A stretch of 64,000 nt of DNA from the NCBI RefSeq assembly GCF_015751785.1, contig NZ_JADOTY010000001.1, positions 2,542,001-2,606,000 of the forward strand. The letters run 5' to 3'. This DNA comes from Micromonospora vinacea. Its GTDB lineage: Bacteria; Actinomycetota; Actinomycetes; Mycobacteriales; Micromonosporaceae. Under the pieces are notes generated by a model. That model saw only the letters and a list, made by a program, of their open reading frames with translations, was not told where the DNA came from and made no database searches. Below, piece after piece: positions 16,837 to 24,160 of this stretch. Position 1 is the stretch's first letter. Each line of letters starts with the position of its first letter. The translations under genes were made by a program, and so were the position numbers.

Positions 16837-17703
16837 TCAGCCGCCGATGGTGTCGAGTTCCTCGATCGCGTCGGCCGGCAGTTTCAGGTCGGCCGCCGCC
16901 ATGTTCTCCCGCAGGTGCGCCACGCTGGAGGTGCCGGGGATCAGCACGATGGTGGGGGAACGCTGGAGCAGCCAGGCGAGGGCGACCTGCTGCGGCGAGG
17001 CGCCCAGCCGGGCGGCCACGCTGTCGAGCGTGTCGGACTGCAACGGCGTGAACCCGCCGAGCGGGAAGAACGGCGCGAAGGCGATGTTCTCGGCTGCGCA
17101 CCTGTCGACCAGGGCGTCGTCCTGCCGGTTGGCGACGTTGTAGAGGTTCTGCACCGTGACCACCGGCGCGATGGCCTGGGCCTCGGTGATCTGGGCGGAG
17201 GTGACGGTGCTGAGCCCGAGGTGCCGGATGAGGCCCTGCTCGCGCAGCTCCGCCAGAGCGCCGAACTGCTCAGTGATGGGTGCGTCTTCGGGGCCGTGCG
17301 CCGAACCCACCCGCAGGTTGACCACGTCGAGGACGTCCAAGCCGAGGTGATCGAGGTTTTCCCGGACCTGGGCCTTGAGGTCATTCGGCTCCAACGACAT
17401 GATCCAGGAGCCGTCGGCGCCGCGGCGCGCGCCGACCTTGGTGACCAGGTGCAAACCCTTGGGGTACGGGTGGAGCGCCTCGCGGATCAACTCGTTGACC
17501 ACGAAGGGCCCGTAGAAGTCGCTGGTGTCGATGTGCCGGACGCCCAGGTCGACAGCCTCGCGGAGCACGGCGAGCGCCTGCTCGCGGTCGCGGGGCGGGC
17601 CGAAGACACCCGGGCCGGCCAACTGCATCGCCCCGTAGCCCATTCGGCTCAGTGTGAGGCCGTCAGCGGGGGTGAGGGCACCGCCGGGAAGATTCTCGCT
17701 CAT
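16837..17703 (-). CDS. Aldo/keto reductase family oxidoreductase
   Basis: 288-aa NADPH-linked barrel enzyme. Seen are MGYGAMQLAGPGVFG, the Asp/Tyr pair in HIDTSDFYGPFVVNELI, the Lys in LVTKVG, and NADP-phosphate contacts near LIPGTSSVAHLREN. The position that carries the catalytic His in classical AKRs (consensus like DLYQIH) reads DVVNLR here, so the tetrad appears to have Arg in place of His. The ATG at 17703 has GAGG 7 nt upstream. It is divergent from an XRE-type regulator with a GTGAC-N7-GTCAC dyad in the gap, which is probably its control. Confidence 0.9.
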   Translation of the reverse strand: MSENLPGGALTPADGLTLSRMGYGAMQLAGPGVFGPPRDREQALAVLREAVDLGVRHIDTSDFYGPFVVNELIREALHPYPKGLHLVTKVGARRGADGSWIMSLEPNDLKAQVRENLDHLGLDVLDVVNLRVGSAHGPEDAPITEQFGALAELREQGLIRHLGLSTVTSAQITEAQAIAPVVTVQNLYNVANRQDDALVDRCAAENIAFAPFFPLGGFTPLQSDTLDSVAARLGASPQQVALAWLLQRSPTIVLIPGTSSVAHLRENMAAADLKLPADAIEELDTIGG

Positions 17704-17811
17704 GTCATCCTCTGTCCGTCGTCGTCGTGACATCCGGGGCCGCTCGGAACAGGCCCTCCGACGACTGTGCGCCGGCATCAACCCCGGCGGCAGGGCGAGC
17801 TGTTCCTGGTA

Positions 17812-17828
17812 GTGACACAGCCAGTCAC
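17812..17828. promoter_or_regulatory. Dyad GTGAC-N7-GTCAC in divergent promoter
   Basis: A perfect 5-bp inverted repeat in the AKR/XRE intergenic region, about 20 bp upstream of the XRE -10 box. It is a candidate operator for the XRE regulator. Confidence 0.45.
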
Positions 17829-17845
17829 CGGGCCGCCCGGCGATC

Positions 17846-17851
17846 TACCGT
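17846..17851 (+). promoter_or_regulatory. Leaderless -10 box (TACCGT-N7-ATG)
   Basis: TACCGT lies 7 nt before the XRE regulator ATG; no ribosome site is visible. Confidence 0.5.
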
Positions 17852-17858
17852 CGGTGGC

Positions 17859-18740
17859 ATGGACGCAACGAACCCGCTCGGCGAATTCCTGCGTGCCCGC
17901 CGTGAGCAGACCCGGCCCGAGGACGTCGGGCTCGGCCCTGGCGTGGGCCTGCGCCGGGTGCCGGGGCTGCGGCGCGAGGAGGTGGCGATGCTGGCCGGCA
18001 TCAGCGCCGACTACTACCTCCGGTTGGAGCAGGGTCGTGAGCGGCACCCTTCGGTGCAGGTCCTCGATGCCCTCGCCGGAGTGCTGCGGCTGGACCCGGA
18101 GGCGACCGCGTACATGATCGGGTTGAGCCGTGCGCGGTCGCGCCGGGCGGCCCGACCGGCCGTCGAGCGGGTGCCGGCCAGCATCCTGCACCTGCTGCGG
18201 CAGCTCTCCATGCCGGCGTTCGTGCAGAATCGCTACCTCGACATCCTGGCCTCGAACCCGATGGCGAGGGCGCTGTCGCCGAACCTCGCCCCGGGCGCCA
18301 ACCGACTTCTCGCGGTGTTCCTGGACCAGGCGGAGCGGGAGCTGTTCCGCGACTGGAGGCAGGCGATGCAGAGCGTGGTGGGGCAGATGCGTGCCGACTC
18401 GGGCGGCGCCACCGACGACCCACGGTTGACGGCTCTGGTGGGGGAGTTGTCACTCAAGAGCGACTGCTTCCGCCAGCTGTGGGCGCGTCACGAGGTGCGT
18501 CGGCGGGAGGGCATTGTCAGCCGGCTGCACCACCCCGAGGTGGGCGACCTCGACCTGTACTGCGACAAGCTCGCGGTGGCGGGCGCCGACGGGCAGCTTC
18601 TGGTGATCTACCACGCCGAGCCCGGTACGGAGTCCGCCCGCTCGTTGGCGCTGCTCGGCTCGATTGCCGCCAGCACCGCGGACGACGCGCCGGAGAGCGT
18701 CCGACCCGGTGACCCGGCTCGCCTCTATCCGCTGGAGTGA
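17859..18740 (+). CDS. XRE-family regulator with MmyB-like ligand-binding domain
   Basis: 293-aa regulator. The HTH spans about residues 5-70 (LGEFLRARREQTRPEDVGL, LRREEVAMLAGISADYYLRLEQGR, PSVQVLDALAGVLRLD). The remainder (MPAFVQNRYLDILASNPMAR ... LWARHEVRRREG ... RLHHPEVGDLDL) is the MmyB-type PAS-like domain that binds small or fatty-acyl ligands. The start ATG follows a leaderless-type TACCGT box. It is divergent from the aldo/keto reductase, so it is the likely local regulator. This arrangement is common in actinobacteria. Confidence 0.93.
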   Translation: MDATNPLGEFLRARREQTRPEDVGLGPGVGLRRVPGLRREEVAMLAGISADYYLRLEQGRERHPSVQVLDALAGVLRLDPEATAYMIGLSRARSRRAARPAVERVPASILHLLRQLSMPAFVQNRYLDILASNPMARALSPNLAPGANRLLAVFLDQAERELFRDWRQAMQSVVGQMRADSGGATDDPRLTALVGELSLKSDCFRQLWARHEVRRREGIVSRLHHPEVGDLDLYCDKLAVAGADGQLLVIYHAEPGTESARSLALLGSIAASTADDAPESVRPGDPARLYPLE

Positions 18741-18745
18741 GCCGG

Positions 18746-19255
18746 TCAGGGCCGCTGCGGGGCCGTCCGGGTGGGGATGTGCTCGTAGCGCTTGCGCATG
18801 GTCTCGCTGGCGGCCGGACCGGCGGCGAAGACGAAGTCGGCGTCGTCGAGCGGGCGACCGGTGCTGCGGTCCACGATCACCGGATCGGCCTCCATGCCGG
18901 TGGTCCGGTCCACGAGGATCATGCTGCGCTCGCTCGGGTCGAGGCGTGAGTTGCCCCAGGCGGCGAGGGCGACGACGACGGGTCGCAGGCTGCGGCCGAG
19001 GTCGGTGAGGACGTACTCGTAGCGGTCCGGCCTGGTCTGGTATCGCCGACGTTCGAGCAACCCCTGACCGGTGAGGGTCTTGAGCCGGCTGGTCAGGATG
19101 CTCGACGAGACGCCAAGGTTGGCCTGGAACTGATCGAACCGGGTGTAGCCGTCGAAGGCGTCATGCAGGATCAACAGCGTCCACCACTCGCCCACGTGGC
19201 CCAGCGCGCTGGACAGCGGGCATTCGCGGTCCTCCAAGCGGATCTTCCCGGCCAC
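18746..19255 (-). CDS. HxlR-family transcriptional regulator
   Basis: 169-aa HxlR winged-helix protein with the conserved N-terminal Cys (DRECPLSSALGHVGEWWTLLILHD), recognition region YTRFDQFQANLGVSSSILTSRLKTL, and wing RYEYVLTDLGRSL. The C-terminal extension (RTTGMEADPVIVDRSTGRPL) is typical of actinobacterial members. The GTG start at 19255 has AGGAGAGG upstream. It is divergent from an NTF2-like gene, with AGTAGGTGCTA direct repeats between, and converges head-on with the XRE gene across 5 bp. Confidence 0.9.
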   Translation of the reverse strand: MAGKIRLEDRECPLSSALGHVGEWWTLLILHDAFDGYTRFDQFQANLGVSSSILTSRLKTLTGQGLLERRRYQTRPDRYEYVLTDLGRSLRPVVVALAAWGNSRLDPSERSMILVDRTTGMEADPVIVDRSTGRPLDDADFVFAAGPAASETMRKRYEHIPTRTAPQRP

Positions 19256-19271
19256 AACAGTGCCTCTCCTG

Positions 19272-19318
19272 AGTAGGTGCTAGTGTCGAAGTTAGTAGGT
19301 GCTATTTCAGAAGTAACT
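19272..19318. promoter_or_regulatory. HxlR operator region: AGTAGGTGCTA repeats
   Basis: AGTAGGTGCTA occurs at 19272-19282 and 19294-19304, 22 bp apart (two helix turns). The second copy is flanked by GTTAGT and AGTAAC, forming an imperfect dyad. It lies between the divergent HxlR and NTF2-like genes. Confidence 0.6.
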
Positions 19319-19360
19319 ATACGACGAGGCGTTCGGCCGCGTCTGGAAAGGGCTCCGACC

Positions 19361-19693
19361 ATGACCGACACCCAGGCCGCACCGGCCATCATCCGCCGCT
19401 ACTTCGAGCTGGCCGGCCAGCCCGACTCCGCGGACTACTTCGCCCTCTTCGCGGAGGACGCCGTGGTCGAGGACGAGTCGACCGAGCACCGGGGCATCGA
19501 CGCCATCCGCCAGTGGCGTCGGTCCGTGCCGCTGGTGTCGTACGAGATCACCGACGTCGAGGACACCCCCGCCGGCACCGTCGTGACCGCGACGATCACC
19601 GGCGACTTCCCCGGCAGCCCGTTCGCCGGCCTCCGGTACCGCTTCGGCGACTACGACGACAACGCGATCCGGCTGCTGCGCATCGCACCCTGA
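19361..19693 (+). CDS. NTF2-like (SnoaL-type) small protein
   Basis: 110-aa protein of the NTF2-like fold: IIRRYFELAGQPDSADYFAL, FAEDAVVEDESTEHRGIDAI, WRRSVPLVSYEI and TATITGDFPGSPFAGLRYRF form the cone-shaped fold with a hydrophobic pocket. Enzymes or binding proteins for small ligands use this fold; the substrate is not known here. The ATG at 19361 is chosen because the family begins shortly before IIRRYF; GGAAAGGG lies 8-15 nt upstream. It is controlled by the divergent HxlR gene, as judged from the shared repeats. Confidence 0.85.
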   Translation: MTDTQAAPAIIRRYFELAGQPDSADYFALFAEDAVVEDESTEHRGIDAIRQWRRSVPLVSYEITDVEDTPAGTVVTATITGDFPGSPFAGLRYRFGDYDDNAIRLLRIAP

Positions 19694-19756
19694 CGACCAG
19701 CGACGGCCTTGGCGGGCGCCGGCCCTGACGTGCTGAGCGACGACTTGACGGCACTT

Positions 19757-19780
19757 GTTTGTGAGTGCACACTTACAAAC
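19757..19780. promoter_or_regulatory. TetR operator site 1 (autoregulatory)
   Basis: Arms GTTTGTGAGTG and CACTTACAAAC (10 of 11 pairs) around CA, ending exactly at the tetR ATG. A TTGACG -35 (19745-19750) and CACACT -10 (19768-19773, 17-bp spacer) place the operator over the -10. Confidence 0.8.
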
Positions 19781-20323
19781 ATGCGATCGACTGCCGAGGC
19801 CCGCCGGGTCACCGTCCTGAACACCGCCGTGTCGGTGTTCGCACGCGCCGGCTTCCACGCCACCCCGGTCACCGCAGTGGCCGCCGCCGCCGGCATCTCC
19901 GAGGCGTACGTCTTCCGGCTCTTCTCCGGAAAGCTCGGCTTGTTCGTGGCGGCGGCCGGGGCGTGTTTCGACCGGATCGCCGACGCGATCGAGGCGGGTG
20001 CGGAGAGCGCCGAGGGCGACAGCTCGGAGGAGATCCTCGACGCCATGGGCGGCGCCTACGCGGAGTTGATCGCCGATCGCGACCTGCTGCTCTTCCAGGT
20101 GCAGGCGCAGGCCGTCACGGACATCCCGGAGGTCGCCGAGGCGGTGCGGGCCGGCTACCGGCGGGTCGCGACCTTCGTGCAGAGTCGCGCCCGGGCCAGC
20201 GACGCGCAGGTGCAGCAGTTCTTCGCGTACGGCCAGCTGTGCCACCTGATCGTGACCGCCGGCCTGGAGCAGGTCCCGGAGCCCTGGGCTCGCGCGCTGA
20301 CCGCCGGCATTCGCCACCCCTGA
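19781..20323 (+). CDS. TetR-family repressor
   Basis: 180-aa TetR protein. The N-terminal HTH is MRSTAEARRVTVLNTAVSVF, AGFHATPVTAVAAAAGISEAYVFRLFSGKLGLF; the rest is the all-helical ligand domain. The ATG at 19781 directly follows a near-perfect 24-bp palindrome. The same palindrome precedes the quinone-oxidoreductase-like gene downstream (20374-20397), so this repressor should control both itself and that enzyme, each with its own promoter. A strong terminator follows the gene. Confidence 0.93.
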   Translation: MRSTAEARRVTVLNTAVSVFARAGFHATPVTAVAAAAGISEAYVFRLFSGKLGLFVAAAGACFDRIADAIEAGAESAEGDSSEEILDAMGGAYAELIADRDLLLFQVQAQAVTDIPEVAEAVRAGYRRVATFVQSRARASDAQVQQFFAYGQLCHLIVTAGLEQVPEPWARALTAGIRHP

Positions 20324-20335
20324 CCGACCCCGATG

Positions 20336-20362
20336 CTGGGCCGCCTCGGCGGCCCAGTTTTT
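20336..20362 (+). terminator. Rho-independent terminator with T-run
   Basis: CTGGGCCGCC/GGCGGCCCAG stem (10 bp, 2-nt loop) followed by TTTTT, after the tetR stop. It is one of the few classic T-tailed terminators in the window. Confidence 0.92.
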
Positions 20363-20373
20363 GAGCCTGATAA

Positions 20374-20397
20374 GTGTGTGAGTGCACACTTACAAAC
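20374..20397. promoter_or_regulatory. TetR operator site 2
   Basis: GTGTGTGAGTG-CA-CACTTACAAAC; the last 20 nt are identical to operator site 1. It overlaps a TTGAGC (20361) / CACACT (20385) promoter with an 18-bp spacer, upstream of the oxidoreductase gene. Confidence 0.8.
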
Positions 20398-20411
20398 AAA
20401 GGGAGAAACCG

Positions 20412-21443
20412 ATGACCACCGAGACGACGATCACCGAAGTGGTGCTGCCCGGCGTGGTGGAGCCCGACGGCCTCCTGCTGCACCGACGCGCGATGCCCGT
20501 CCCCGCCCGGGGGCAGGCGCTCGTCCAGGTCGAGGCCACCGGCATCTCCTTCGCCGAGCAGCAGATGCGCCACGCGCTCTACCCCGGCCAGCCGAAGTTC
20601 CCGTTCGTGCCCGGCTACGACCTGGTGGGCACCGTCCGGGCGGTCGGTCCCGGCGGCGACGACGCGCTGGTCGGCACCCGGGTGGCGGCGGTCACCAAGA
20701 CCGGTGCCTGGGCAACGCACGCGCTTGTCGACATCGACGCCCTGGCCCCCGTACCCGAGGGTCTGGACCCCGCCGCGGCCGAGACCGTCGTCGTGAACGG
20801 GGTGACCGCCTGGCAGATGCTGCGGGACGCCGACCTGACGGCCGGGCAGACCATCCTCGTGCACGGCGCGAACGGCGGCGTGGGAAGCGTGCTCGTCCAA
20901 CTCGGCCGACACCTCGGCCTGCGGGTCATCGGCACCGCCGCCGCCCGGCACCACGCCGGGCTGCGCGAACTCGGCGTCGAACCGCTCGACTACCGCGACC
21001 CGGACATGGCCGCCCGGGTCCGCGAGCTGTCGCCGCGAGGCGTCGACGCCGTCTTCGACCCGGTCGCCGGCACTGGCGTACGCACCTCGTACGCCCTGCT
21101 CGCCCCCGGCGGCAAGCTGGTCGTCTACGGCAACGCCGCCGCCGTCGGCACCGGGCAGTCGGTCGCGTGGGTCTTCGTGAAGCTGCTGACCCGCCTCTAC
21201 ACCTGGAACGCGCTGCCCAACGGCCACCGGGCCGGTTTCTACAACTTCTGGGCCGGTCAGCTCACCCGCCGCGCCGCGTTCCGCCGTCGCCTGCGTACCG
21301 ACCTCGGCATCGTGCTCGACCTGCTGCGGCAGGGAGTGATCGTGCCGCAGATCGCCGCCCGCTACCCCCTCAGCGAGGTCTCCGCGGCGCTGGTGTTCGC
21401 AGAGAATCGCAGCCGGGCCGGCAAGGTGGTGCTGGAGCCCTGA
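20412..21443 (+). CDS. Zinc-less MDR alcohol dehydrogenase / quinone oxidoreductase-like
   Basis: 343-aa medium-chain dehydrogenase/reductase. The catalytic N-domain is LHRRAMPVPARGQALVQVEA, QMRHALYPGQPKFPFVPGYDLVGTV. The Rossmann NADPH site is ILVHGANGGVGSVLVQLGRHLGLRVIGTA, and the end is SEVSAALVFAENRSRAGKVVLEP. The zinc-binding Cys/His set is absent, as in quinone oxidoreductases. The ATG has GGGAG 8 nt upstream. The preceding TetR operator predicts induction by a ligand of the repressor, possibly an electrophile or quinone; that last point is inference. Confidence 0.92.
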   Translation: MTTETTITEVVLPGVVEPDGLLLHRRAMPVPARGQALVQVEATGISFAEQQMRHALYPGQPKFPFVPGYDLVGTVRAVGPGGDDALVGTRVAAVTKTGAWATHALVDIDALAPVPEGLDPAAAETVVVNGVTAWQMLRDADLTAGQTILVHGANGGVGSVLVQLGRHLGLRVIGTAAARHHAGLRELGVEPLDYRDPDMAARVRELSPRGVDAVFDPVAGTGVRTSYALLAPGGKLVVYGNAAAVGTGQSVAWVFVKLLTRLYTWNALPNGHRAGFYNFWAGQLTRRAAFRRRLRTDLGIVLDLLRQGVIVPQIAARYPLSEVSAALVFAENRSRAGKVVLEP

Positions 21444-21732
21444 CCTTCGGCCCGTCCAGGGCGCTGGTGCGGCGGGACGCCGCGAGGGCGTACGGTGAAC
21501 ATGTCGCCCGGGACCCCGGTGGCCGCCAGACGCCGTCGCCACCAGCCCGCCAGGGGCGTTACCGCTCATCTTCTCCATCGCCGCGACGTACCGGTCGTGT
21601 CGGCTGATCGCAGACCGCGTCCCGACCGACCGGTCGCCGCGTCATCGGTGTCCGGCGGTCGGTCGCCCGACGCGCACTCGGGATCATTCATCCGTGCGAA
21701 TTGTTCCGAACGCCTTAATGAGGGAGTAACAG

Positions 21733-21906
21733 ATGAGGATCGCCAGGGATCGGATCGTCACCGCACTTCGCGACCGGGGTCAGCAGGCCCGGGCCGACTG
21801 GGTCGAGCGCGAGCTGCCGGAGCAGGTGGACCCGGCCAAGCACTCCGGGCTGCTCGCCACCCTGAACCTCAACCCAGCTGATCTCGTCGACGCGTCATCC
21901 CCTTGA
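21733..21906 (+). CDS. 57-aa conserved-looking protein at head of glycan operon
   Basis: A short gene starting MRIARDRIVTALRDRGQQ and ending LNPADLVDASSP. It is acidic/basic, helical, without a membrane segment, with a composition like a real protein (WVERELPEQVDPAKHSGLL). A GAGGGAGTAACAG ribosome site precedes the ATG, and its TGA overlaps the TTG start of the glycosyltransferase by 4 bp (TTGA), which implies translational coupling. I do not recognise a family. It may be a small partner or regulator of the downstream glycosyltransferases. Confidence 0.7.
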   Translation: MRIARDRIVTALRDRGQQARADWVERELPEQVDPAKHSGLLATLNLNPADLVDASSP

Positions 21907-22907
21907 GGATTGCGCTGCTCGGACCGGTCGCCTGGCGTACGCCCCCACATCACTACGGCCCGTGGGAGCAGGTGACCGGCCTGCTCGCCGAGGGGCTGGT
22001 CAGCCGCGGGGTCGACGTGACGCTCTTCGCGACACTGGACTCGGTCACCTCCGCCCAGCTCGACGGCGTCTGCCCACGGGGGTACGCGGACGACCCGGAC
22101 CTGGACGGCCGGGTGTGGGAGGCGATGCACGTCTCCCACGCGATGGCCCGCTCGGCGCAGTTCGACCTGGTGCACAGTCACCTGGACTGGCTACCCCTGG
22201 CGTTCGCTGAACACTGCCGAGCGCCACTGCTGACCACAGTGCACGGTTTCTCCGGCGCGGGGATCCTGCCCGCCTATGGCCGAGCCCGCTCGTCGTACGT
22301 GTCGATCTCCGACGCCGACCGGGCGCCGGAGCTCGACTACGTGGCCACGGTCCACCACGGCGTCGACGTCGGCGGACTGCCGTTCACCAAAGAGGCCGGT
22401 CCTGGGCTGGCAGCCTTCGGCCGGATTCACAGGGACAAGGGCACCCACACCGCCATCGAGATCGCCCGCCGCGCCGGCCGACCCCTGACCATCTGCGGGA
22501 TCGTGCAGGACGAGCGGTACTTCGCCGAGCAGGTCGCCCCACACATCGACGGCGACCAGGTCGTCTTCCTCGGGTCGGTGGGCCCGCAACGGCGTGCCGA
22601 GGTGCTGGGTGACAGCACCGCGCTGCTGCACCCGATCGCCTTCGACGAGCCGTTCGGGCTGTCGGTGGTGGAATCGATGGTCTGTGGCACCCCGGTCGTC
22701 GCCTATCGGCGAGGGTCCATGCCCGAGGTCGTCGACGAAGGGGTGACGGGTCTGCTCGTCTCCACCGTCGACCAGGCGGTCGAAGCGATCACCCGGGCCG
22801 CCGGCCTCGATCGGGCGGAATGTCGGGCGCGGGCTTTGAAGCGCTTCAGCGCGGACCGGATGGTCACCGACTATCTGGACGTCTACGACAAGCTCGTCCG
22901 CAACTGA
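21903..22907 (+). CDS. GT4-type glycosyltransferase
   Basis: 334-aa retaining glycosyltransferase with a GT-B fold. The N-domain opens MRIALLGPVAWRTPPHHYGPWEQ and LVHSHLDWLPLAF. The C-domain has ISDADRAPELDYVATVHHGVD, a sugar-nucleotide-binding FGRIHRDKGTHTAIEIARRAG, and the GT4 motif PIAFDEPFGLSVVESMVCGTPVVAYRRGSMPE (E-x7-E). It is cytoplasmic, possibly membrane-associated. The TTG start is set by the 4-bp overlap with the 57-aa gene. Part of a four- to five-gene glycan operon with a second GT4 and a GH130 enzyme. The acceptor and sugar donor are not evident. Confidence 0.92.
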   Translation: MRIALLGPVAWRTPPHHYGPWEQVTGLLAEGLVSRGVDVTLFATLDSVTSAQLDGVCPRGYADDPDLDGRVWEAMHVSHAMARSAQFDLVHSHLDWLPLAFAEHCRAPLLTTVHGFSGAGILPAYGRARSSYVSISDADRAPELDYVATVHHGVDVGGLPFTKEAGPGLAAFGRIHRDKGTHTAIEIARRAGRPLTICGIVQDERYFAEQVAPHIDGDQVVFLGSVGPQRRAEVLGDSTALLHPIAFDEPFGLSVVESMVCGTPVVAYRRGSMPEVVDEGVTGLLVSTVDQAVEAITRAAGLDRAECRARALKRFSADRMVTDYLDVYDKLVRN

Positions 22908-23023
22908 CTGAACCGCACCGCTCTCCGTTCCGCCGGTCACACACGCTGACCGGCGTGCGCCGTCACCGCGTGAGGCTCACCCCGTACTCCTGCGGTGGCC
23001 GACAACCGGAAGGCCCGACGTTC

Positions 23024-24160
23024 ATGCCCAGCTACGGATTCCTCAGCACCCACCCACCGACCCGGTGCGGACTGGCCACCTTCAACGCGGCCCTCGCCGC
23101 CCAGTTGACCGCCGACGGCACCCGCGGCGGCATCGTTCGGGTCACCGATCACGGCGACGACCAGCGGCCCGTGCCCGGGGTGGTGCACACCTGGTCGGCG
23201 CGCGACCCGGCCGGCTGGCGGGAGGCGGCGGCCGCGCTGAACGCGTACGACGTGGCGATCGTCCAGCACGAGTACGGCATCTATCCCGGCACCGACGGCG
23301 AGGAGGTCCTGCCGTTGCTGCGGCGGCTCAGCGTGCCGAGCATCGTGGTTCTGCACACTGTGCTCCGTCAGCCCTCGGCCCGGCAGAAATCCCTGTTGGA
23401 GCAGATCGTGGCGACCGCCGGAGCAGTCGTCACGATGACCGACACGGCCCGCGACCGGCTGCTCGTCGGGTACGCGGTGCCAGCGGGCAAGGTGACGGTG
23501 ATCCCGCACGGCGCGGACGAGCTTGCCGGTGTACCCGTCGACCGGCGTACCCGCCCGCACCTGCTGACCTGGGGGCTGCTCGGGCCGGGGAAGGGCATCG
23601 AGTGGTCGTTGCGGGCCCTCGCGCGGTTGCAGGATCTGGAACCGACTCCGACCTACACGGTGGCGGGGCGGACCCACCCGAAGGTGATCGAGCACCACGG
23701 TGAGGCGTACCGGGCGGGCCTTCACCAGCTCGGTGCCCAGTTGGGCGTCGCGCATGCCGTCGACTACCAGGACGTCTACCACGACCAGGAGGCGCTGGGC
23801 CGGTTGATCCGCTCCGCCGACGTGGTCGTCCTGCCCTACGACTCCCGCGAACAGGTCACATCCGGGGTGCTCATCGAAGCGGTGGCCGCCGGGGTTCCCG
23901 TCGTGGCGACGGCGTTCCCGCACGCCGTCGAGCTGTTGACCGGTGGGCCCGGTCTGGTCGTACCCCACCAGAACCCGGCGGCACTGGCCAAGGCGATCCG
24001 GCGGGTCCTGATCGAACCGGGCCTGGCCGCCCGGTTGGCCGGACGGGTTCGTCCGCTGGCCGCGCACCTGCGTTGGCCCGCAGTGGCGGCCCGCTACGGC
24101 GCTCTCGCCGACGAGCTCATCGAGGCCCGTTCACCCGCCGTCAGCGCCGTGCCCGCGTGA
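23024..24160 (+). CDS. GT4-type glycosyltransferase
   Basis: 378-aa GT-B glycosyltransferase. Seen: STHPPTRCGLATFNAALAAQ, IVQHEYGIYPGTDGEEVLPLL, MTDTARDRLL, VIPHGADELAGVP, LLTWGLLGPGKGIEWSLRAL and the nucleotide-sugar motif ADVVVLPYDSREQVTSGVLIEAVAAGVPVVATAF. The ATG at 23024 fits the fold; the 116-bp gap to the previous GT holds no gene. It overlaps the next gene by 4 bp (GTGA). The paired GT4 enzymes suggest stepwise synthesis of a mannosyl- or glucosyl-type oligosaccharide; the sugar identity is inferred only from the GH130 neighbour. Confidence 0.9.
   Translation: MPSYGFLSTHPPTRCGLATFNAALAAQLTADGTRGGIVRVTDHGDDQRPVPGVVHTWSARDPAGWREAAAALNAYDVAIVQHEYGIYPGTDGEEVLPLLRRLSVPSIVVLHTVLRQPSARQKSLLEQIVATAGAVVTMTDTARDRLLVGYAVPAGKVTVIPHGADELAGVPVDRRTRPHLLTWGLLGPGKGIEWSLRALARLQDLEPTPTYTVAGRTHPKVIEHHGEAYRAGLHQLGAQLGVAHAVDYQDVYHDQEALGRLIRSADVVVLPYDSREQVTSGVLIEAVAAGVPVVATAFPHAVELLTGGPGLVVPHQNPAALAKAIRRVLIEPGLAARLAGRVRPLAAHLRWPAVAARYGALADELIEARSPAVSAVPA

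Noticed and set aside
21495..21881. 128-codon frame upstream of the glycan operon
   Set aside because: Arg/Ser-rich product, no ribosome site, and it overlaps the better-supported 57-aa gene in another frame.
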